The translations under genes and the position numbers were made by a program. A model generated the notes under the pieces. That model saw only the letters and a list, made by a program, of their open reading frames with translations, was not told where the DNA came from and did not search any database. A DNA stretch of 14,305 bases from the NCBI GenBank assembly GCA_015501055.1, contig JADNYV010000851.1, positions 1 to 14,305 on the forward strand, read 5' to 3'. Below are positions 7,892 to 14,305 of this stretch, piece after piece. Origin of the DNA: Mucidula mucida (Eukaryota > Basidiomycota > Agaricomycetes > Agaricales > Physalacriaceae). Position 1 is the stretch's first letter, and each line of letters begins with the position of its first letter.

Positions 7892-8171
7892 TTGTTCGAG
7901 CCGCTCTGTGTTATATCTGAATTTACTGTTTGTCTGTTACATGCTTCGTTCTACGTTTTGAGCTTCGAACAGTTCGTGATGCCGACTCTTAGTTTCCTTT
8001 CCGACCACCTTCTTCCTCCAACTCGTTTGCCTTCGCCGACTCACGAGCGCCAGCCCTCGCTTATCCAATGATTCGGGATGAGCATCGTTGAGATGGGAAG
8101 ATGAGATGTGAAGATAAGAATGTAAATACATAGAATAGACTGTTTATGTTACAAGGATCAAAATCTAGAAA
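7892..8171. other. 3' flanks of copy A and the F-box gene
   Basis: This is the convergent intergenic space between pseudogene A and the F-box gene. A short open frame at 7820-8071 is only the read-through of A's lost stop. No other gene is seen. Confidence 0.4.
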
Positions 8172-9810
8172 CTACAGTTGAAAAAGAAAAGGATCCGGTC
8201 CCAACAGCAAGTCATTTAGGTCTGCCTGTACCATGTTATTTACCACAGTGAGCTCGGATTGCACTACATTGAGCTCTAACCAGGATTTGGAAAACCCGCG
8301 GCCATCCACTCGTCTCTTCACAGCCTCGATGAACGTGTGCCGTATAATTACTTTGACGCCAGGGAGTGCTGACACGGTGAGAGTCCTAAGTCGCGGAAGC
8401 AATCCGGGCGTCAAGTAGAAGATGTTGGTGCACATGGGCCCAATGTCGAAAGACTCGTCGAATATCATCTCCAACTCCACGACATTGGGCATCGTTCTCA
8501 AAAAAGCGATGATACTGCCCGTATTAGACTTGGCGACGATATGCACCACCAGCTTGCGTACGCTGTTGCCTGTGACCGCGGGAAGAGGGGCGGGAAAGTT
8601 ATCGGCAGGGCTTGGGTGACAATGGAGCGTTTGCAGGTTAGGGAGTTCAATAGCCGAGAGTACTCGGCGCCAGGCTTCTGGCGCGCCCTTCAGCACCAAG
8701 GAAGTCATTGCTGCGTTTCGTATAATGCCTCCATTCCTAAACATATAATCCTGAACCGACGCCAACAACTCAACCTCGAATTTCGTATCAAATGGGGAGA
8801 GGTCGAAATGGGCGATATCCAGGGAGGATGCCTGGGAGAGGATCATCAACGTATAGAGAATGTCCGATACGGGATAGCAAGCGCTGAAATCTTCCGAGAG
8901 CCTCCGCTCCAGACAGAAGAGGTGCACAATGCTCCAGTCTAGTTTAAAGAGGTTGTAGAATATGATGTGGTTGTCAACCGCGACATCTTTAAGGACAGGC
9001 GTGTCTTCAAAAGCGCGGCATTTAAGTGGCGAGTTCTCTGCGAACGCAGCCACTGGCAGCGGCGGCGGCGGCCGGAAACAGACGCGCAGCTTTTGCAGCC
9101 GCCTGAAGGGAAACGGGGTGTGCCATGCTAGGAAAGTTTCCAAAGGAAGGGCGAACCAACCTCCTCGCCATCGCTCACACGTATTCAACAAAACCTCCAG
9201 AGCTGGATGCTCGGATATCTCGTGTTCGGAGTGAACGACAACATTGAGGGCGTATTGGTTCGACCGCGCTAGGTAGGTAGTGAGGATATCGGCTGTGGCA
9301 GCGCATCTCGAGTACTTGTCAAATTGTAGGCCAACGGTAGTCCACAAAGGCGAAGTGGTATTGACAACGCCTCTCCAGCGCGCGCAGACGTGGGTCAAAG
9401 CCCATACACCGCTTTTGGTGTCGAGGCTGTCTACGAAGTCGTTATCCTTCACAGATTGACAAGTATCGTGGGGCTCGGTGACCAAGTAAGAAAAGATCTC
9501 GGCGAGGATTTCGGGGGGAATGAAGCGGATGGGGTGGACGACAGAAGCCAACTTGTCTGCGTATGCTTCGAGCTTGGCCTTTTGTACCCATTTCCGCTTC
9601 GGCAAGTCCTTAATAATAGAGGGAAGACAAAGCAGTGTCTCTGACATCTCCATCCTTTCTCGCTCCAAGGGTGGATCATTGGAGGTCGCCAGAGATTCGA
9701 CTCGTGCCAGTGGGTCCACATCAATCCTGAGTGCGCCATGCCGGCGGTTCAAAGTCTGCGCTCGAATTAGATGATACTGAATCAAGTCGGAGAGGACGTA
9801 CGTTAGACAT
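8172..9810 (-). CDS. F-box-like protein
   Basis: This is a probable substrate-recognition subunit of an SCF-type E3 ubiquitin ligase. The F-box would bind Skp1 while the C-terminal region recognises a target. Exon 1 is only ATG TCT AAC (9802-9810). A 46-nt intron (9756-9801, GTACGT...GCAG, phase 0) leads into exon 2 (9755-8172). The product is 530 aa. The F-box is visible at residues 79-95 (IRFIPPEILAEIFSYLV) and 121-146, where WALTHVCARWRGVV and SPLWTTVGL match the usual 'VC..WR.....P.LW' pattern of Agaricomycete F-box-like proteins. The rest is Leu-rich with irregular LRR-like spacing (PNLQTLHCH, MPNVVELEM, LPRLRTLTV), as is usual in this large family. The short first exon explains why the long frame lacks a nearby ATG. 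The gene shares its 5' intergenic space with copy B. The target is unknown. Confidence 0.88.
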
Positions 9811-10333
9811 GGTTATGATCGCTGTGGAGGTGGAGAATGAGTTCTGTTGCTTTGTTTGTCACGCTAACAAAGAAAGACAGGAAAGGCAAAGAGTGTCACG
9901 TGGTCGAGCCAACCGACAGATATACTTACCCATTGTCACATGTGCCTTTGTTCGCCAAATAAGGCGCACCATTGTCCTCCAGCGTGGCCTAATCAATGAT
10001 CACCAGAGATTTTGTAAGAACAGTTTCTAGAATTGTAGGGCAAGTATCTGTAGGAGCCTGAGCTATTGGCTGATAATGGCGAAACACTGCGTCGACTTGG
10101 AAGTCCATAGGTGCCGAGCAGGACGTAGCAAGGAACATAAGGATGCGCTAAGACCAATGATGCACGAAGAGAAAGACGAAGTGGCGGTAGTCGGGCCGCG
10201 AGTCCGAGTGGGAGTGCCATCACGTGCCATCGCGGCTTGACTTGGACAATGAAGTCGCAAACAAGTATGGCTTTGTACCCAACTACCACCACCACCACCG
10301 CTCGTGAAATTGCACACACCGTACATCTCTCAT
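9811..10333. promoter_or_regulatory. divergent intergenic region between the F-box gene and copy B
   Basis: Both genes start outward from this 523-nt space. It holds CACGTG at 9897-9902 (87 nt from the F-box ATG) and at 10221-10226 (108 nt from the copy B ATG). A CCAAT lies at about 10153 and an ACC trinucleotide run near 10285-10300. The B-proximal 115 nt are shared with copy A's flank. Three CACGTG in the family's flanks is suggestive, but about 3.5 are expected in the whole window by chance. Confidence 0.4.
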
Positions 10334-11561
10334 ATGGAGTCAACCGTCTCTCTGAAGGACATCACCATGGATCCAATCTCGTCTACAATTATGGACTTTA
10401 CTTTTATTCAACCCCCAGAGCAGAAAAAGGGATTTCCCGTCGTTGTTCGTATTGACACCAACTCTGCGACTCGATACTTACTGGAACCGATTGTTCTCAG
10501 AATCGTGACGGTCTCGAATTTACACTGGGTCTTGAACGAGGTGATCTGAAGCACTACTACGAAACGCCCATGAACAGCACGAAGCGTACGTCGTCATTAG
10601 CCAGTTTGCGGCGATAGAGGCTTATTGTTCTACTCTCTCTAGTCCGCAGCGATATGATACAACTTTTAAAAAAGAAAAAGTGGACCTTGCTACCTTCGCA
10701 AGAAGACCTGGAAGGTCTGCTCACTCTCTTTACGCATAATCGTGCAGCTTCTACCACGCTGGAAGACCGTGTTCTATTCACCTTGGTAAACTTCAGCTAC
10801 GTGCTTTGGTTTCATCTAATCCGGTTTCCTAGAACTTTCCTCCTCGCGAATATACGTATCGGCTGCTGCCACCAAGAGTCACCCCAACGGACCCAGAGAA
10901 AGAACTACTTCATGTAGACGATAAACACTACCGTTATCCTTACGAAAATCTGCCTTTCATCAAGAGTAGCATCCATCCTGCTTTTGTCCTGCCAACCGTC
11001 AATATCTATATGTTGCTGGCCTACGCAGAAAATCCAACGAAACCTCGCGCGATCGACAGCGGGATGCAAGACTTGATTCATCGTCTCACGATGTTACTCC
11101 ACCAAGCTGTCCCCGTCGTCTGGGTCGACGGCACATGGGATGAATTCGATGATCGCGGTCTGGTCTACGTACGCGACTACCCAAGGAAACCGCGTCAAAA
11201 GGCTAGTCCACCACCTGATGCCGGATACGTGATGCCAGAGGAGGCTGCTGAGGAGCGAGACGTTAAACCTGACGACCCGCTACGACTCCGAAGGGAGATC
11301 AAGATGGAGAACTACATGGCGGGGCACAGCGAACGGTCCACCAAACGTGCAAAGTGTGTCGCGTTCGACTTGAGGATGCAGCAGAGCAGCATCGTCATGG
11401 ATGCGGGACCAGCGAAGCGGGAATTGACTCCTCAACCGGCTGAGGAGCCACCTCGCAAAATGCAGCCCAAGGATAGCAGAAGCAGGAAGCCAATTGATCA
11501 GCAGACGCCTTCCTTGCGCAGATCTACTCGCACACGCAAGAACACTTCGAAGTATACATGA
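10334..11561 (+). CDS. copy B: HNH-like paralog, predicted catalytically inactive
   Basis: Exons are 10334-10444, 10501-10585, 10643-10785 and 10833-11561. They are separated by introns of 56, 57 and 47 nt and give 355 aa. The first donor is GTTCGT, phase 0. The nearby GTATTG would force an immediate stop in exon 2. Residues 38-113 resemble the second half of the fungal HNH domain. RDGLEFTLGLERGDL aligns with NLEYYFGFDPETL of the neighbouring HNH gene, and LRSDMIQLLKKKKWTLLP with SDHIDGDHGAFGTLPL, so Met70 stands where that gene has His145. The first-half Cys and AAH motif are absent. Residues from 114 (REYTYR, then YPYENLPFIKSSIHPAFV) match the post-HNH region of the neighbour (RQFTYS, FPYRNLQFKSFLHIVF). 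A Pro/Lys/Arg-rich tail ends in RRSTRTRKN, plausibly a nuclear signal. Function is unknown. It has paralogs A, C and D in this window and is convergent with the HNH gene, 160 nt away. Confidence 0.82.
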
Positions 11562-11721
11562 TCTGATCTATCGTGCAAGTTGCTGTAGTTTATTTAGACT
11601 CAATACGATTTCTGTTACAATTTTCTTGAATGGAAATTGAGGGTATGATGAAAGGTACATAGACTGTTAGATAACTGGCATAAGAGTTCATAAAGTTTAT
11701 AGTAAGTATCCGATATTTCGT

Positions 11722-13389
11722 TCAACGCCTGGCCTTCTTGCTTGCCGGTTGCGCCTTCCTGCCGTTGGAAGGTCCCGCCTGTGACTCTTCAACCTCATCT
11801 GGTTTCGGAGCTTTCGACTTCCTTGCCTGCTTACGCGGACGACGGGCTTCCTTATACTCATCGTCGCTCTCTTCACGCTCTCTTTCTCTCTTCTGCGCGG
11901 GTTTTCGGTCTGCACCCGATGCCCTCGGAGCCTTCGGTTTACGAGCTTTGGTGGGAGCTGGACCTTCGGGCGCAACCGCTGGCTGCTCGCCATCGTCGTG
12001 TTCTGGGTCTGCAGCGCCCGACGTAGATGGATGAGAAGTCGAGGTGTCCGCCACAGCTGGCTGCCGGGTGGCGCGTTCGGTGGGAGCCGAGGCTCCGTCT
12101 CTGTCGACAGCTTTGCCTTTGCCCTTGTCAACCTTGGAAGGACCAGCAGGAGGCGCTGCCCCATCCTCCGCGACTTTCCCGGCATTCTGATAACCATACG
12201 TGAGATCCTTGCTATCCACGACATCGACTGCAACACCATTCTCTCGTGGCTTCGGGATTTTCGAGGGCGTCTCAGGGCCGTCGTCCTCGTTGTCGTGCTC
12301 TGCCTCGGCTCGTGCCTTCGCCTCTGCAAGAGCGGCCTTTGTCGCAGGCGCCAACTCCAAAAATTCCTCAGGTGGGTCCACGAGCCAGATCGACATAATT
12401 TCTGCGACAATGTCCATACGTGCTCTTTCATCGTCGTCCCAAAAATCCTGCTTGCCGTATTTGTCATACTTCAACCACAAGTCGACAATCGCGAAGACGA
12501 TGTGCAGAAATGACTTAAATTGCAGGTTTCGATATGGGAATTGATAAACGGTGATGCGTCGCTCGCCGTTAGAGTCGGGAACTGGATCCCTATATGTGAT
12601 GAGGGGAGCCGTATCAGCTGTGTACCGAAAGGAAAGGTGACTGTATGTGAACTGTCGACCGCCTCCAGTAGGCTTCCATTTCTGGGACACTGGAGTCAGC
12701 ACCGTCGACAATAGCGAAGATGAGCTTACGGTGATGTATGGTACTCGGCTGTCCAATGAGAGCTCAGTGTTGTCTCCGGCTGTATCACAAACCGTTGTCA
12801 AATCATCTAGCAGAGGCAGTGTGCCGAAAGCGCCATGATCCCCATCAATGTGGTCCGATGCGTTGGCTGTGGACACTTCAGTGCTGGATATCGGATGTAC
12901 TTGAGAATGACTGACCAAACCAGATGTTGTGCCGCGTGTCAAGACATAAGGTCTCTGGGTCAAAACCAAAATAATACTCTAAATTGGTCATCTAGGGCGA
13001 AATTATCATTATCGGTGCAGACAGACGAAACAACGGATAGGACATACTAAATTGGGGCGTCTGTAGCTTAGATTACGAGCCATGCCATGAGCTGCCTGGA
13101 CTCTGCCGAATACATTCTTCTCTCCGGTCAAAACACAAGTATTAGGAGGGTCCGCCTCCGCGTTAGCTCTATCCTTGAGTCCAGGATCGCGACGTTGCTT
13201 CTTGCCGGTTCTACGTTTGGGAGTCGCGATCTTAGATCTCGTTGGAACGTAGGTGAGATCCGTGGGGTCATTGTCGTCGTAATCAGACTCTGAGGCACTA
13301 GGGTCCTCCTTCTCGCGCAGAACAAGTGACGGAAGAGCCTTGAGACGGCGCGGACGTCGTGAGATGTTGGACCCAGAAGGCATAGACAT
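11722..13389 (-). CDS. HNH nuclease domain protein with basic disordered tail
   Basis: Exons are 13048-13389, 12916-12991, 12730-12866 and 11722-12681. Introns of 56, 49 and 48 nt have clean GTATGT, GTCAGT and GTAAGC donors. The product is 504 aa. Residues 1-80 are disordered and basic. The HNH domain runs about 84-165. It has CVLTGEKN (Cys85), VQAAHGMARN (His101 in the AAH position), LEYYFGF, LDTRHNIWF (Asn136) and SDHIDGD (His145). This is the H...N...H order known for fungal HNH-domain proteins, whose nuclease activity and substrates are mostly untested. A post-HNH region (186 to about 290, containing FPYRNLQFKSFLHIVF) follows. Residues from about 295 are Ala/Pro/Lys/Glu-rich with several basic clusters up to a KKARR C-terminus, suggesting nuclear localisation and nucleic-acid contact. 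The start at 13389 is preferred over 13497 because a TATA box lies 64 nt upstream. Long plus-strand frames at 11738-12544 are antisense shadows of the tail. Confidence 0.85.
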
Positions 13390-13452
13390 GCTAGCGACAG
13401 TGAAGGGAGTTTGTGGAGAGAGAACTGCTAGATGTGCGTGGACGGGGAGGCC

Positions 13453-13459
13453 TTTTATA
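13453..13459 (-). promoter_or_regulatory. TATA box of the HNH gene
   Basis: On the minus strand the sequence reads GCCTATAAAAGG, a strong TATA element, 64 nt before the ATG at 13389. A transcription start about 30 nt downstream would leave a 5' UTR of roughly 35 nt, which fits the chosen start codon. Confidence 0.65.
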
Positions 13460-13961
13460 GGCGAGCTCGCAATTGTCTTCATCCATTTTTTGTTCAAGGT
13501 CGACCCGCGGTATCTCGCTTAGAAAATAGCCCATCAGAGCATGCGTTGCTTGCCTGAGTCATAAGATTGGAAAGCCAGTGTAGTTTTATCGATTGCGACA
13601 AAGTGAGAGACTACAAGAGGGAAAAGCTTAATACTATTACTTAGCTTGTACTGAGCAGTTATCCGTGCTACTCATGTGCTACTCCGAGACGTAGACGAGT
13701 CGAGCAGAAGATAAAGACTCCTGGCCCTGAAGACGTGTGCTTGCATGCGAACCACGAGCACAACACGCACAATAATGACGGAAACGGTGAACAATAATGC
13801 CCAGAAAGAAACAAGGGCCAGGGGCGGAAGATGCGGCCCGGGACAACATCACGGGGATTGTATTCACAGGCGTGGATCGTCCCTGACGTTAAACGATTGT
13901 TGTACTTTGATCTGTCCACCATCATCACTATTTTCTCCCTTCTCCTTATACAACCCCCAAT
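13460..13961. promoter_or_regulatory. divergent intergenic region between the HNH gene and copy C
   Basis: The HNH gene and copy C start outward from this region. Immediately before copy C there is a CT-rich stretch (about 13930-13952) of the kind seen near fungal transcription starts. It resembles the flanks of A and B only weakly (ACATCACG near 13848 instead of CATCACGTG). No gene is supported inside it. Confidence 0.35.
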
Positions 13962-14305
13962 ATGAGCGCTATGAAGTCAACTACGCTACTTAGCGATATC
14001 ACCATGGACCCAAGCTCATCTAAAGTAATGGACTTTACTTTCATCCAACCCCCAGAACTCACAAAGGGATTCCCCGTCGTTGTTCGTACTGCCGCCACAA
14101 TTAGACAAATCAATACTGACTGCAAACATTCAGAATCGGGACGGCCTTGAATTCACACTGGGTCTTGAACGAGGCGATCTGAAGAACTACTACGAAACGC
14201 CCATGAACAGCACGAAACGTACGTCGGCGTTGACCATGAACCTCCGTCGAAGGAAACTGATATAGCCTTTTAGTCTGCAGCGATATCATACAACTCTTCA
14301 AAAAG
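13962..14305 (+). CDS. copy C: HNH-like paralog, 5' part only (cut by window end)
   Basis: Exon 1 (13962-14081) begins MSAMKSTTLLSDITMDPSS and then DFTFIQPPELTKGFPVV. A 52-nt intron (14082-14133, GTTCGT...TCAG, phase 0) follows. Exon 2 (14134-14218) has NRDGLEFTLGLERGDLK. A 55-nt intron (14219-14273, GTACGT...TTAG, phase 1) leads into exon 3, which reads LCSDIIQLFKK to the window edge. Splice sites and phases match copy B, and the visible part has no lesion. The position of the third HNH histidine (SDH in the nuclease gene) is Ile here (SDI). As in B, the Cys/AAH half is missing. A second in-frame ATG at 13971 could be the real start. Whether the rest is intact cannot be seen. Confidence 0.75.

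Noticed and set aside
8233..9774. Several plus-strand frames of 61-133 codons
   Set aside because: All lie antisense to the clear F-box-like gene.
11738..12544. Long plus-strand open frames (98, 94, 171 and 114 codons)
   Set aside because: They are antisense shadows of the low-complexity, GC-rich tail of the HNH gene, which has consistent introns and a TATA box on the minus strand.
11722..13389. HNH gene as a homing endonuclease or intein
   Set aside because: It is a free-standing, intron-split gene with its own TATA box and a disordered tail; there are no intein splice motifs or host gene halves around it.
5796..14305. The paralog array as a transposable element
   Set aside because: I found no terminal inverted repeats, LTRs, target-site duplications or transposase/reverse transcriptase motifs by eye, and copies keep introns and promoters; segmental duplication fits better.
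1..14305. CRISPR array, operon or prokaryotic defence island
   Set aside because: Spliceosomal introns, a split tRNA and an F-box gene show a eukaryotic genome; the only tandem repeat is a coding 21-bp unit without spacers.

Overview
The window looks like nuclear DNA of a filamentous basidiomycete, most likely an Agaricomycete. Genes are broken by many short introns (45-58 nt, GTRNGT donors, CAG/TAG acceptors). There is a single-copy style F-box-like protein, an intron-bearing tRNA-Gly(GCC), and a fungal HNH-nuclease-domain protein with a long disordered basic tail. Nothing looks prokaryotic, and I see no CRISPR array, operon or complete transposon.

Left part (1-5490) is gene-poor and partly decayed. 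It holds short unassigned ORF pieces (2-193, 432-644, 1627-1923), a purine-rich tract near 660-1030, and a minus-strand multi-exon gene of unknown function (about 923-1540). A four-helix membrane protein gene (2462-3219) carries an in-frame tandem repeat. A Lys/Ser/Asp-rich relic with shifted frames lies at 3661-4428. A tRNA-Gly(GCC) with a 17-nt intron follows on the minus strand (5494-5581).

Right part (5796-14305) is organised around one gene family. Copy B (10334-11561, +, four exons, 355 aa) is intact. Copy A (6715-7891, +) is a pseudogene with the same intron layout but at least two frameshifting deletions, an in-frame stop and a lost terminal stop. Copy C (13962 to window end, +) starts intact and is cut by the window edge. 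Fragment D (5796-5952, -) is an inverted relic of the C-terminal end. Between A and B lies an F-box-like gene (8172-9810, -), and between B and C an HNH-domain gene (11722-13389, -). So B and the F-box gene are divergent, B and HNH convergent, and HNH and C divergent.

The most interesting reading is that A-D derive from the same HNH family as the 11722-13389 gene. They keep the LE-x-x-x-G core and the segment after the HNH fold, but lack the Cys/AAH half and carry Met where the third HNH histidine should be. That would make them a local expansion of predicted catalytically dead pseudo-nucleases beside an apparently intact relative. This comes from reading and hand alignment; no search was run.
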